Of a stretch of 64,000 nucleotides of DNA, positions 35,423 through 44,848 are shown one piece after another (the first letter of the stretch is position 1; every line of letters starts with the position of its first letter). A program made the position numbers and the translations under genes. The notes beneath the pieces were generated by a model. It worked only from the letters and a program-made list of their open reading frames with translations. It was not told where the DNA came from and did not search any database. This DNA comes from Microtetraspora glauca (GTDB lineage Bacteria; Actinomycetota; Actinomycetes; Streptosporangiales; Streptosporangiaceae). The DNA is taken from assembly GCA_001570385.1 (NCBI GenBank), contig BBYL01000012.1, positions 124,001 through 188,000 of the forward strand. Direction: 5' to 3'.

Positions 35423-37696
35423 GTGAAACCCCCTGTCAGCACCATCGGACCCGTGCCGATCTCACCGTCCCCCCGAGCGCCTGTGATGTCACGGGTGCCG
35501 GAGGGACCCGCCACCCACTGCCCGTACTGCGCGCTGCAGTGCGGCATGAACGTGGCCGGGGGAGAGGTCACTCCGCGCGAGGACATCCCCGCCAACGCCG
35601 GCGGCCTGTGCCAGAAGGGATGGACCTCGGCGGAACTGCTGGCGTCCCCCGAACGCCTGACCACCCCGCTGCTGCGCGGCCGGCCCGCCACCTGGGACGA
35701 GGCGCTCGGCTTCGCCGCCGCGCGGATCAGGGCCGTCCAGGAGGAGCACGGCCACGACGCGGTGGCGGTGTTCGGCGGCGGCGGCCTCACCAACGAGGCG
35801 GCCTACCAGCTCGGCAAGTTCGCCAGGGTGGCGCTGCGCACCGCACAGATCGACTACAACGGCAGGTTCTGCATGTCGTCGGCGGCGGCCGCGTCCGGCC
35901 GGGCGTTCGGGATGGACCGCGGCCTGCCGTTCCCGATCACGGACATCGGGCGCGCGGACGCGCTGCTGCTCGCGGGCGGCAACGTCGCGGAGACCATGCC
36001 GCCCTTCGTCCGCCACCTGACCAGGATGCGCGACGGCGGCGGGCGCCTCATCGTCGTCGATCCGCGGGTCACCCCGACGGCCGCGCTCGCGGACCTCCAC
36101 CTGCAGGTGACCCCGGGCACCGACCTCGCCCTCGCGCTCGGCCTGCTGCACCTGGCCGTCGCCGAGGGGTACGCGGACCTCGGCTACCTCGCCGCGCGTA
36201 CGAGCGGGTTCGAGGCGGTCAGGGACTCGGTGGCGGCGTGGTGGCCGGAACGCGTCGAGCGGGTCACCGGGGTGCCGGTGGCCCGGATGCGCGAGGCCGT
36301 ACGCCTCCTCGGCACCGCCCCGAGGGCGATGATCCTCACGGGCAGGGGCGCCGAGCAGCACGCCAAGGGCACCGACACGGTGACCGCGTTCGTCAACCTG
36401 GCGCTCACGCTCGGCCTGCCCGGCCGCGAGGGGTCCGGCTACGGCTGCGTCACCGGCCAGGGGAATGGCCAGGGCGGCCGCGAGCACGGGCAGAAGGCCG
36501 ACCAGCTTCCCGGCTACCGCAAGATCGACGATCCGGCGGCCCGCGCTCACGTCGCGTCCGTGTGGGGCGTCGATCCGGACGACCTGCCCGGTCCCGGACA
36601 GTCGGCGTACGAGCTGCTGGACGCGCTGGGCACGCCGGGAGGGCCCAAGGCGCTCCTGCTGTTCGGGTCCAACCCGGTGGTGTCCGCGCCGCGCGCCGGG
36701 CACGTCACCGAGCGGCTGGGCGCGCTGGACCTCCTCGTGGTCGCCGACCTCGTGCTCTCGGAGACCGCCGCCATGGCCGACGTCGTGCTGCCGGTCACGC
36801 AGTGGGCCGAGGAGGCGGGCACGATGACGAACCTGGAGGGCCGCGTCCTGCTCCGCCGCCGGGCGGCCGACCCGCCGCCCGGAGTGCGGAGCGACCTGGC
36901 CGTCCTGCACGGCATCGCCGACCGGCTCGGCCGCGGCGACCTGTTCCCCACCGACCCGCGTACCGTCTTCGACGAGCTGAGGAGGGCGTCCGAGGGAGGG
37001 ATCGCCGACTATTCGGGCATCACCTACGAGCGGATCGCGGCCGAGACCGGCGTCTTCTGGCCCTGCCCACGCACCGGCGAGGACGGCGGGCCGCATCCGG
37101 GCACGCCGCGGCCCTTCCTGGACCGCTTCGCCACCGCCGACGGCCGGGCCAGGCTCGTCCCGGTCGAACACCGGCCGGTGGCCGAGGAGATCGACGAGGA
37201 GTTCCCCTACTACCTGACGTCGGGCCGGGTGCTCGCGCACTACCAGTCGGGCGCGCAGACCCGGCGGGTCCCCGCGCTGAACGCCGCGTCGCCCGAGCCG
37301 TTCGTGGAACTCCACCCCGACCTGGCGGAGAGGCTCGGCATCGAGCCTGGCGACACCGTTCTGGTGCGCGGCCGGCGCGGCTCCTCCGAGTGCGTCGCCC
37401 GGGTGAGCGCCGCGATCCGGCCGGACACGCTGTTCATGCCGTTCCACTGGGAGGGCGTCAACAGGCTGACCAATCCGGCGCTCGATCCGGTGTCGAAGAT
37501 GCCGGAGTTCAAGGTCTGCGCGGCGACGCTGGAGCGCCGGACGCCGCCCCGCGCGACGGCCGTCGCCGGGGCCGTCGCCGGGGCCGTCGCCGGGGCCGTC
37601 GCGGGGGCGGCCGTGGGAGCCGCCGTCGGAGTCGCCGTGGGAGCCGTCGCGGGAGCCGGGAACATCGTGGCGGCGGGTACGGAGCGTGCCCGATGA
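35423..37696 (+). CDS. nasA: Assimilatory nitrate reductase catalytic subunit (bis-MGD)
   Basis: 757-residue molybdopterin oxidoreductase that reduces nitrate to nitrite in the cytoplasm. The N-terminal [4Fe-4S] ligands are CPYCALQCGM and GLCQKGW; NGRFCMSSAAAA provides the cysteine that binds molybdenum; FGGGGLTNEAAYQLGKF, GRGAEQHAKGTD and GCVTGQGNGQGGREHGQK match the Nas/Nap branch. The final molybdopterin-binding domain ends near LERRTPPRA. An unusual Ala/Val/Gly tail of about 40 residues follows. The GTG start has AAGGGA upstream. Cofactor comes from the moaA/mobA pathway at 2.3 kb. It is coupled to the next gene by ATGA overlap. Confidence 0.92.
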   Translation: MKPPVSTIGPVPISPSPRAPVMSRVPEGPATHCPYCALQCGMNVAGGEVTPREDIPANAGGLCQKGWTSAELLASPERLTTPLLRGRPATWDEALGFAAARIRAVQEEHGHDAVAVFGGGGLTNEAAYQLGKFARVALRTAQIDYNGRFCMSSAAAASGRAFGMDRGLPFPITDIGRADALLLAGGNVAETMPPFVRHLTRMRDGGGRLIVVDPRVTPTAALADLHLQVTPGTDLALALGLLHLAVAEGYADLGYLAARTSGFEAVRDSVAAWWPERVERVTGVPVARMREAVRLLGTAPRAMILTGRGAEQHAKGTDTVTAFVNLALTLGLPGREGSGYGCVTGQGNGQGGREHGQKADQLPGYRKIDDPAARAHVASVWGVDPDDLPGPGQSAYELLDALGTPGGPKALLLFGSNPVVSAPRAGHVTERLGALDLLVVADLVLSETAAMADVVLPVTQWAEEAGTMTNLEGRVLLRRRAADPPPGVRSDLAVLHGIADRLGRGDLFPTDPRTVFDELRRASEGGIADYSGITYERIAAETGVFWPCPRTGEDGGPHPGTPRPFLDRFATADGRARLVPVEHRPVAEEIDEEFPYYLTSGRVLAHYQSGAQTRRVPALNAASPEPFVELHPDLAERLGIEPGDTVLVRGRRGSSECVARVSAAIRPDTLFMPFHWEGVNRLTNPALDPVSKMPEFKVCAATLERRTPPRATAVAGAVAGAVAGAVAGAAVGAAVGVAVGAVAGAGNIVAAGTERAR
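37558..37660 (+). repeat. GC-rich tandem repeat encoding the C-terminal tail of the nitrate reductase
   Basis: GCCGTCGCCGGG (12 bases) occurs in exact tandem copies followed by degenerate ones, encoding AVAGAVAGAVAG and then AVG variants. It lies after the last conserved domain, so it is probably a neutral or recent expansion. Confidence 0.75.
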
Positions 37697-39129
37697 GGCT
37701 CGTCGTGGTCGGGAACGGGATGGCGGGCGCCCGCCTGGTGAGCGAGGTGCGCGCCCGGAGCGCGGACGTGCGCATCACGGTGTTCGGCGCCGAGACGGCG
37801 CAGCCGTACAACCGGGTGCTGCTCTCGAACGTGGTGGCGGGCACCTCGACCCGGGAACAGGTCCGCCTGCTCGACCCCCGGTGGTACGCGGAGCACGGCG
37901 TGACGGCGCGTCTCGGTGTGGCGGTGAGCGCCGTCGACAGGGACGGCCGGGCGGTCGTGGGCGCCGACGGGACGCGAGAGCCGTACGACGTGCTGGTGCT
38001 GGCGACGGGCAGCGAGCCGGTGGTGCCGCCGATCCCCGGGGTGGAGCGGGCGACGCCGTTCCGGACGCTGGACGACTGCGACCGGATCAGGGAGGCCGCC
38101 GCGACGGCGCGCCGCGCGGTGGTGATCGGCGGTGGGCTCCTCGGCGTCGAGGCGGCGCGCGGTCTGGCCGGGCTCGGCCTGCCGGTGACGCTCCTCCATC
38201 TCGCCGGCCATCTGATGGAGCGCCAGCTCGACGCGGAGGCGGGGCTGGTGCTCGGCGAGACGCTCGCCGCCCTCGGCGTCGAGACGGTGACCGGGGTGAA
38301 CGCGACCAGGGTCGCCGAGGGAGGGGTGGAGCTGTCGGAGGGCGGACCGGTCGAGGCCGACCTGGTCGTGCTCGCCTGCGGTGTCCGGCCGGTCGTCGGG
38401 CTGGCCCGCGACGCGGGACTCGGCGTGGAGCGCGGCGTCCTCGTGGACGACGAGTTGCGCACCGACGACCCGGCGATCTTCGCGATCGGGGAGTGCGCGC
38501 AGCACGCGGGCACGGTCTACGGGCTGGTGGCCCCGGCGTGGGAGCAGGCGTCCGTCGTGGCGGACCTGGTCACGGGGACGGACAAGGAGGCGCGCTACCG
38601 GGGTTCCCGGCTGGTCACGCGATTGAAGGCGAATCGCGTGGAACTCGCCGCGATGGGGGAGACCCACCTGACGGAGGACGAGGCGGAGATCGTCCGCTTC
38701 AGTCACCGGCGCGACGGCACCTACCGCAAGCTCGTGATCAGGGACGACCGACTGGTCGGCGCGATCCTGCTGGGCGAGACGGCGGCCGTGGGCACGCTGA
38801 CCCAGCTGTTCGACAGGGGCGGGCCGCTGCCCGCCGACCGGGCGGGGCTGCTCTTCCCCGGTCTCGCCGGCCTCGGCGCGAGAGGCGCGGGAGGCGCGGG
38901 GGGCGGCGCAGCGGTGGCGGACAGCCCGGTGCGCATGCCGGACTCGGCCCGGGTCTGCCGGTGCAACGACGTCACGAAGGGCCGGATCAGGGCCTGCTGG
39001 GAGTCCGGCGCGCGGGACGTCGCCGCGGTGGCGGCCGCGACGCGGGCCACGACCGGATGCGGCGGGTGCCGCGACGCGGTGGAGGGGATCATCGGCTGGC
39101 TGTGCGAGCAGGAGGGCGTGCACGCGTGA
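37693..39129 (+). CDS. FAD/NAD(P) oxidoreductase with BFD-like [2Fe-2S] domain, nitrate reductase electron donor
   Basis: 478 residues. The FAD-binding start RLVVVGNGMAGARLV and NAD-binding AVVIGGGLLGVEAARGLAGLG are clear, with LVLATGSEPVVPP between them and IFAIGECAQH closing the flavin site. After a Gly/Ala linker a BFD-like iron-sulfur domain has CRCNDVTKG and TTGCGGC. It corresponds to NasB/NasC-like partners that pass electrons from NAD(P)H to the nitrate reductase. The ATG overlaps the reductase stop. It is related to the N-terminal third of NirB, encoded next. Confidence 0.87.
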   Translation: MRLVVVGNGMAGARLVSEVRARSADVRITVFGAETAQPYNRVLLSNVVAGTSTREQVRLLDPRWYAEHGVTARLGVAVSAVDRDGRAVVGADGTREPYDVLVLATGSEPVVPPIPGVERATPFRTLDDCDRIREAAATARRAVVIGGGLLGVEAARGLAGLGLPVTLLHLAGHLMERQLDAEAGLVLGETLAALGVETVTGVNATRVAEGGVELSEGGPVEADLVVLACGVRPVVGLARDAGLGVERGVLVDDELRTDDPAIFAIGECAQHAGTVYGLVAPAWEQASVVADLVTGTDKEARYRGSRLVTRLKANRVELAAMGETHLTEDEAEIVRFSHRRDGTYRKLVIRDDRLVGAILLGETAAVGTLTQLFDRGGPLPADRAGLLFPGLAGLGARGAGGAGGGAAVADSPVRMPDSARVCRCNDVTKGRIRACWESGARDVAAVAAATRATTGCGGCRDAVEGIIGWLCEQEGVHA

Positions 39130-41699
39130 ACGCGAAGCGGCGAAGGGACGCGGCGAGTACGGCGAACGAGGAGCGTGGCGTGCTCACGAGGCAGGAGCGG
39201 AGGACGACCGGGGAAGCGGTGCCGAGCACGGGCCGGCGGGTCGTCGTCGTGGGATACGGCCCGACGGCGCACCGGCTGGTCGAGGCGCTCGCCGCGGGCG
39301 GGTTCGCCGGCACTGTCACGGTGCTCGGGGAGGAGCCGCGCCCGGCCTATGACCGGGTGGCGCTGACCTCCTATCTGGCCGGCCGTACCGTCGAGGACCT
39401 CACCTACCCGGTGCCCGGCGGCGCGGCGGTCACCGTGACGGTCACCGTGGGCGCCCGGGTGGTGGACGTCGACCGCGAGAGCCGCACAGTGGTCACGGCG
39501 GCGGGCGAGGCCGTGCCGTACGACGTGCTGGTGCTGGCGACCGGGTCGGCGCCGTTCGTGCCGCCGGTGCCGGGAAACGACCTGCCCGGGTGCTTCGCCT
39601 ACCGGACGATCGACGACCTGGACGCGATCAGGGAGGCGGCGCGGGACGGCGGTCCCGGCGTCGTCGTCGGCGGGGGGCTCCTCGGCCTGGAGGCCGCCGA
39701 CGCCCTGCGCGGGCTCGGCCTGACCACCCACGTCGTGGAGATGAGTGACCGGCTGCTGCCCCGGCAGGTGGACGAGGGCGGTGGCGCGGTGCTCAGGAAC
39801 CACATCGAGGCGCTCGGCCTGACCGTGCACACGGGTGCCGGAGTGGCGGCGGTCGAGCCGGGGCCGGACGGCAGGGCGGCCCGCCTGGTGAAGCCGGACG
39901 GCGAGGCGATCGACGCCCGCGTGGTGGTGTTCTCCGCCGGCATCAGGCCGCGCGACGAGCTCGCCCGGCGGTGCGGCCTCGCGGTGGGCGAACGCGGAGG
40001 CGTCGTCGTGGACGCGGCCATGCGCACCTCGGACCCGCGCGTCTACGCCGTGGGGGAGTGCGCCCTGGCCGGGGGCATGGTCTACGGGCTGGTCGGGCCC
40101 TGCTTCACGCAGGCCGAGGTGGCCGCGGACCGGATACTCGGCGGCACGGCGACGTTCGAGGGCGCGGACCCGTCGGCGAAGCTGAAGCTGCTCGGCGTCG
40201 AGGTCGCCCAGTTCGGCGCGACGGCCGGGGCGCTCGACGTCACCTACATGGACCCGGTCGCCGGGATCTACAAGCGGCTGTTCGTCAGCGACGACGCGAG
40301 GACGCTGCTCGGCGGCATCTGCGTGGGCGACGCGGCGCCGTACGACACGTTGCGGCCCTTCGTGGGCAGGGACCTGCCGGGGACGCCGAGCGACCTGCTG
40401 TTCGCCGGTGCGGGCGGCGACCGCGTCGACCTGCCGGACGACGCTCAGGTCTGCTCCTGCAACAACGTCACCAGGGGCCGGGTCCGCGCGGCCGTCGTCG
40501 AGCACGGCCTGACCGACGTTCAGGGCGTCAAGGAGTGCACCAGGGCCGGGACGACCTGCGGCAGTTGTGTGCCGATGCTCAAGCGGATCCTGGCCGAGTC
40601 GGGCGTCGAGGTGGGCAAGGCCCTGTGCGAGCACTTCGCGTACAGCAGGGCGGAACTGTTCGACATCGTCCAGGTGCGCGGGATCACGACCTTCTCCCGC
40701 CTGATCGCGGAGCACGGCACCGGACGCGGCTGCGACATCTGCAAGCCGGTGGTCGCCTCGATCCTCGCGTCCCTGGGCAACGGCCACATCCTGGACGGCG
40801 AGCAGGCGGCGCTGCAGGACACCAACGACCATTTCCTCGCCAACATCCAGAAGAACGGCACCTACTCCGTGGTGCCGCGCGTCCCAGGCGGGGAGATCAC
40901 GCCGGAGAAGCTCATCGTGATCGGCGAGGTGGCCCGCGACTTCGGGCTGTACACCAAGATCACCGGAGGGCAGCGGATCGACCTTCTCGGCGCCCGCGTC
41001 GAGCAGCTCCCGCGGATCTGGAAGCGGCTCGTGGACGCGGGCTTCGAGTCCGGCCACGCGTACGGCAAGGCGCTGCGCACGGTGAAGTCGTGCGTCGGCT
41101 CGACCTGGTGCAGGTACGGCGTGCAGGACTCCGTCGGCCTGGCCATCGCCCTCGAACTGCGCTACCGGGGGCTGCGGGCGCCGCACAAGCTCAAGTCGGC
41201 GGTGTCCGGCTGCGCCCGCGAATGCGCCGAGGCCAGGTCGAAGGACTTCGGGATCATCGCCACCGAGCGGGGCTGGAACCTCTACGTCGGAGGCAACGGA
41301 GGCTTCACGCCCCGGCACGCCGATCTGCTCGCCGCCGACCTGCCGGCCGACGAGCTGGTCCGCCTGATCGACCGGTTCCTGATGTTCTACATCCGCACCG
41401 CCGACCGGCTGCAGCGGACCTCCGCCTGGCTGGAGAACCTCGACGGCGGGCTCGACTACCTGCGCGAGGTGATCGTCGAGGACTCGCTCGGCATCTGCGC
41501 GGACCTCGACGCCCAGATGGAGCGGCACGTCGCCGACTACGCCGACGAGTGGCGCGCCACCCTCGAGGACCCCGAGCGGTTGCGCCGGTTCGTGAGCTTC
41601 GTCAACGCGCCGGGCACCCCCGACCCGTCCATCGCCTTCGAGACCGAGCGCGAGCAGATCAAACCGACCCTGATCCCCCTGGAGGCAGTGAGCAGATGA
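39126..41699 (+). CDS. nirB: Nitrite reductase (NAD(P)H) large subunit NirB
   Basis: Cytoplasmic siroheme enzyme reducing nitrite to ammonium. Order of parts: FAD domain (VVVVGYGPTAHRL), NAD domain (GVVVGGGLLGLEAADALRGLG), BFD-like [2Fe-2S] domain (CSCNNVTRG, TTCGSC), a second CDIC pair, then the sulfite/nitrite reductase half with CVGSTWCRYG and SGCARECAEA, the four cysteines that hold the 4Fe-4S/siroheme centre. I chose GTG 39126 (857 aa), whose GTGA overlaps the previous stop. GTG 39180, six bases after GAGGAG, is a strong alternative and would remove a basic leader. Confidence 0.92.
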   Translation: MNAKRRRDAASTANEERGVLTRQERRTTGEAVPSTGRRVVVVGYGPTAHRLVEALAAGGFAGTVTVLGEEPRPAYDRVALTSYLAGRTVEDLTYPVPGGAAVTVTVTVGARVVDVDRESRTVVTAAGEAVPYDVLVLATGSAPFVPPVPGNDLPGCFAYRTIDDLDAIREAARDGGPGVVVGGGLLGLEAADALRGLGLTTHVVEMSDRLLPRQVDEGGGAVLRNHIEALGLTVHTGAGVAAVEPGPDGRAARLVKPDGEAIDARVVVFSAGIRPRDELARRCGLAVGERGGVVVDAAMRTSDPRVYAVGECALAGGMVYGLVGPCFTQAEVAADRILGGTATFEGADPSAKLKLLGVEVAQFGATAGALDVTYMDPVAGIYKRLFVSDDARTLLGGICVGDAAPYDTLRPFVGRDLPGTPSDLLFAGAGGDRVDLPDDAQVCSCNNVTRGRVRAAVVEHGLTDVQGVKECTRAGTTCGSCVPMLKRILAESGVEVGKALCEHFAYSRAELFDIVQVRGITTFSRLIAEHGTGRGCDICKPVVASILASLGNGHILDGEQAALQDTNDHFLANIQKNGTYSVVPRVPGGEITPEKLIVIGEVARDFGLYTKITGGQRIDLLGARVEQLPRIWKRLVDAGFESGHAYGKALRTVKSCVGSTWCRYGVQDSVGLAIALELRYRGLRAPHKLKSAVSGCARECAEARSKDFGIIATERGWNLYVGGNGGFTPRHADLLAADLPADELVRLIDRFLMFYIRTADRLQRTSAWLENLDGGLDYLREVIVEDSLGICADLDAQMERHVADYADEWRATLEDPERLRRFVSFVNAPGTPDPSIAFETEREQIKPTLIPLEAVSR

Positions 41700-42079
41700 G
41701 CGTTCTTCAGGAAAGTCCCGCCATGGCCGGAAGGCCGGCCGGGGAGCGTGCCTGGACCCCGGTCTGCCGGTACGCCGACCTCCTGCCCGACCGCGGCGCG
41801 GCGGCGCTGGTCGGCCACGACCAGGTCGCCGTGTTCCGCACCTTCGAAGGCGGCCTGTACGCCATCGGCAACCGCGACCCCTACAGCGGCGCCTACGTGC
41901 TGTCGCGCGGCATCGTCGGCAGCAGGGGCGCGGAGCCGACGGTCGCCTCGCCCATGCACAAGCAGGTCTTCTCGCTGCTGACCGGCGTCAGCCTGGACGA
42001 TCCGGCGACAGCCGTACCGACCTATCCGATCCGCGTCACCGACGGAACCGTGGAGGTGGGCCTTGACCGCGCCGCCTGA
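41696..42079 (+). CDS. nirD: Nitrite reductase small subunit NirD
   Basis: 127-residue partner of NirB with a Rieske-like fold. As in other NirD proteins the cluster ligands are absent: the positions around SPMHKQVFSLLTG keep one His but no CxH pairs. WTPVCRYADLLPDRGAAALV and VAVFRTFEGGLYAIGNRDPYSGA match the family start. ATG overlaps the nirB stop. The end overlaps the start of the HemD gene by 17 bases. Confidence 0.93.
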   Translation: MSVLQESPAMAGRPAGERAWTPVCRYADLLPDRGAAALVGHDQVAVFRTFEGGLYAIGNRDPYSGAYVLSRGIVGSRGAEPTVASPMHKQVFSLLTGVSLDDPATAVPTYPIRVTDGTVEVGLDRAA

Positions 42080-43379
42080 CCTGATGCCCGACCTGCTGCC
42101 GGCGCCGGTGCCCGGACTGATGCCGGGCGGCCTCCCGGTCGTGCCGCCGGGACCGCAGCCCGCGCTGTCGTCCGTACCCTCCTTCGGGCAGGTGTCCGGG
42201 CCGTACTCAGAGGCGTCGCCGGGCGGGCCCGGCTCACCGGAGCACAGTCTGGAGACCGCGCCCGACGCGCTCGCCGGGTTCACGATCGGGGTGACCGCCA
42301 CCCGGCGCCGCGAGGAGTTCTCCGCGCTGCTGGAACGCCGGGGCGCGCGCGTCGTCCAGGCGCCGGCGATCAGGCTCGTCCCGGTGGCCGAGGACACCGA
42401 ACTGCTCGCCGCCACGCGGGAGTGCCTGGCCGCCCCCGTCGACGACGTGGTGGTCACCACCGGCGTGGGCTTCCGCGGCTGGATGGCGGCGGCCGAAGGC
42501 TGGGGCCTGTCCTCCGAGATCGTCGCGCGGCTGTCGCGGGCGCGGCTGCTGCCCCGCGGGCCCAAGGCGCGCGGCGCGGTACGGGCCGCCGGACTCGCCG
42601 ACCACTGGACGCCGCCCACCGAGTCGTGCGAGGAGGTCAAGCAGTACCTCCTCGGCCAGGACCTGCGTGGCCGCCGCGTCGCGGTCCAACTGCACGGCGA
42701 GCCGTTGACGGGCTTCGTGGAGGCGCTGCGCGCGGCGGGGGCGCAGGTGATCGAGGTGCCCGTCTACCGGTGGCTGCCCTACCGTGACCCCTCGCCGCTG
42801 CGCCGCCTGGTCACCCAGGCCATCTCCGGATCGGTCGACGCCGTCGCGTTCACCAGCGCGCCCGCCGTCCTCGCCATGCTGAACGCCGCCCGCGCCGAGG
42901 GCCTGGAGGACGCTCTGATCGCGGCCTTCCGCGGCCCGGTGGTCGCGGCCTGTGTGGGCTCCGTCACCGCGGCCCCGCTGACGGAACGCGGCGTCCCGGT
43001 GATCCAGCCCGACCGGTCCCGCCTCGGCGCCCTGGCCCGCACGCTGGCCCGCCACCTGCCGGAGAACGGCGTGACGCGGCTCGTCGCGGGCGGTCACCGC
43101 CTGGAGATCCGCGGACACGCCGTCGTCGTGGACCACGACCTCAAGCCGCTGCCGCCCGCCCCGATGGCCGTGCTCAAGCGCCTCGCCGAGCGGCCGGGCC
43201 ACGTCGTGGCGCGATCGGACCTGCGGCTGGTCCTCCCCGGCGGCGCGTCGCGCGACTCGGCCGAGCACGCCGTCGAGATGGCCATCACACGGCTGCGCCG
43301 CGGTCTCGGCCCGGCAGGGATCGTCGAGACCGTGGTCAAGCGCGGCTACCGGCTGGCCTGCGACCGGGACGAGCGGTGA
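42063..43379 (+). CDS. hemD: Uroporphyrinogen-III synthase fused to an OmpR-type DNA-binding domain
   Basis: 438 residues. A Pro-rich head (1-60) precedes a HemD domain (about 68-325: GFTIGVTATRRREEFSALLERRGA, VVTTGVGFRGWM, VDAVAFTSAPAVLAML), which makes the siroheme precursor uroporphyrinogen III. The C-terminal 100 residues are a winged helix like response regulators (PMAVLKRLAERPGHVVARSDL, SAEHAVEMAITRLRRGLG, VKRGYRLA). The same fusion occurs in mycobacteria (Rv0260c) near nar/nir genes. TTG 42063 is supported by GGAGG exactly 6 bases upstream. It could be an enzyme, a regulator of this operon, or both. Confidence 0.88.
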   Translation: MTAPPDLMPDLLPAPVPGLMPGGLPVVPPGPQPALSSVPSFGQVSGPYSEASPGGPGSPEHSLETAPDALAGFTIGVTATRRREEFSALLERRGARVVQAPAIRLVPVAEDTELLAATRECLAAPVDDVVVTTGVGFRGWMAAAEGWGLSSEIVARLSRARLLPRGPKARGAVRAAGLADHWTPPTESCEEVKQYLLGQDLRGRRVAVQLHGEPLTGFVEALRAAGAQVIEVPVYRWLPYRDPSPLRRLVTQAISGSVDAVAFTSAPAVLAMLNAARAEGLEDALIAAFRGPVVAACVGSVTAAPLTERGVPVIQPDRSRLGALARTLARHLPENGVTRLVAGGHRLEIRGHAVVVDHDLKPLPPAPMAVLKRLAERPGHVVARSDLRLVLPGGASRDSAEHAVEMAITRLRRGLGPAGIVETVVKRGYRLACDRDER

Positions 43380-44089
43380 CGACCCTCGTCCTCGCCGCGC
43401 ACGGCGCCCGCGACCCCCGGTGGGCGGCGGTCATGGCCGCCGTCGCCGGACGGGTGCGCCGCGCGCGGCCCGGCACGCCGGTCGAGCTCGGCTTCCTGGA
43501 GATCAGCTCGCCGCCCCTCACCGAGGTGCTGGCCTGTGTACGCGGCCCGGTCGTGGTCGTTCCGTTGCTACTCGCCGGCGGATACCACGCGCACATCGAC
43601 CTGCCCGCGGTGGTCGCCCGTGCCCGGCCGGACGCCGTCGTGGCCGGGCGCCTCGGACCTCACCCGCTGCTCGCCTCGGTGCTCGCACGGCGGCTCGCCT
43701 CCGCCGGGCTGCGCCCCTGCGACGCGGTGATCCTCGGCGCGGCCGGGTCTTCTGACCCCGCCGCGCTCGACGACGTGCGGGCCGCCGCCCGCCTGCTCGC
43801 CGTACGGCTGTCGCGTCCGGTCACCGCGGCCTTCGCCGCCAACGGGAGCCCCACGATCGGCGAGGCGCTCGACGGGGTGCGGACGGGCCCGGCGCCGCGC
43901 GCCGTGATCGCGTCCTACCTGCTCGCCCCCGGGTTCTTCCACACCCGGCTGAGCGAGAGCGGCGCCGACCTGGTCAGCGAGCCGCTGGGCGCCGACGACG
44001 ACCTCGCCGCGCTGGTGTGGACGCGGTTCGACGAGGTGGCGGCGACGGTCGCCGGTACGGCCTGCCGCCCGGAGCCCGTCGCGCGGTAG
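43376..44089 (+). CDS. Sirohydrochlorin chelatase-like protein (CbiX/SirB)
   Basis: 237-residue chelatase-like protein, expected to insert Fe2+ into sirohydrochlorin to give siroheme for NirB. VLAAHGARDPRW holds the first metal-binding His; a tandem-repeat pattern continues with GGYHAHIDLP and then the second half (AFAANGSPTIGEAL, YLLAPGFFHTRL). GTG 43376 forms a GTGA overlap with the hemD stop. Last gene of the nitrate assimilation operon. Confidence 0.88.
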   Translation: MTTLVLAAHGARDPRWAAVMAAVAGRVRRARPGTPVELGFLEISSPPLTEVLACVRGPVVVVPLLLAGGYHAHIDLPAVVARARPDAVVAGRLGPHPLLASVLARRLASAGLRPCDAVILGAAGSSDPAALDDVRAAARLLAVRLSRPVTAAFAANGSPTIGEALDGVRTGPAPRAVIASYLLAPGFFHTRLSESGADLVSEPLGADDDLAALVWTRFDEVAATVAGTACRPEPVAR

Positions 44090-44170
44090 CGCAGCCCGGA
44101 GACCGTCTGCCGCGAGCGCCCGAGCCCGTCCTACGGTGAGCGCTGTCCGGAACCGGCGGCTCGACACGCG

Positions 44171-44848
44171 TCACTCGCGGTACATGCCGGCCGAGATCTC
44201 GTTGAGGGTGTCTCCGAGGCGGTTCAGCCAGTCCGCGATGATCTCCAGTTCGACCTCGGAATACCGGGCGTGCATGGCGGTCATGGCATCGCGGATCCCC
44301 AGCGGGTCGTCCTCCGCGGACATGGAGCCGGACGGGTCGGCCAGCCGCACCACCACCTTGCGCCGGTCCTCGGGGTGGCGGTCGCGTACGACCAGGCCGC
44401 GCGCCTCCATCCGGTCGATGAGGCCGGTGACCGAGCCGGTGGCGAGCTTCAGCCACTGCGCGATCTCTCCTGGGGTCATCGCCCCCGCGCTTCGCAGCAG
44501 CATGTAGCACTGGAAGTCCGTGGGGTTGAGGTCGAGGCCGGCCGACATGGCGTGCAGCAGCCGGATGAGGCCGGCGGCGAGCCGCTGCCCGTCGCCCTGG
44601 ATCGCGAGATAGAGGCTCTCGCGGGATCGGACCGGTTCCGGGCTCTCCGCGCCGGCCCCTGTGCCGGATCGCGTCTCAGCCTGCCTCTCAGGCCGTGTCT
44701 CAGGCCGTGTCTCAGGCCGTGAGCCAGGCCGGGCTTCAGGCGGTGTCTCAGGCCGTGGGCCAGGTCGGGTCTCAGCCTGCGTCTCGGATCGGCTCTCGGG
44801 TCGCGTGTCCGGTTGTTCCGGCCGACCGGATCCCGGGGCGCTGTCCAT
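44171..44848 (-). CDS. MarR family transcriptional regulator with repetitive N-terminal extension
   Basis: 225 residues. The MarR winged helix lies in about residues 75-215: LNPTDFQCYMLLRSAGAMTPGEIAQWL, LATGSVTGLIDRMEARGLVVR (recognition helix) and HPEDRRKVVVRL (wing). Residues 1-70 are a charged low-complexity stretch with repeated (P)ETRP units, unusual for MarR. ATG 44848 has GGAG at 4 bases. It is divergent from the MMPL exporter and probably represses it. Confidence 0.88.
   Translation of the reverse strand: MDSAPGSGRPEQPDTRPESRSETQAETRPGPRPETPPEARPGSRPETRPETRPERQAETRSGTGAGAESPEPVRSRESLYLAIQGDGQRLAAGLIRLLHAMSAGLDLNPTDFQCYMLLRSAGAMTPGEIAQWLKLATGSVTGLIDRMEARGLVVRDRHPEDRRKVVVRLADPSGSMSAEDDPLGIRDAMTAMHARYSEVELEIIADWLNRLGDTLNEISAGMYRE
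44678..44770 (-). repeat. 12-base repeats in the MarR N-terminus
   Basis: The plus-strand unit TCTCAGGCCGTG recurs about seven times with drift and encodes the ETRP repeats. Confidence 0.75.
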
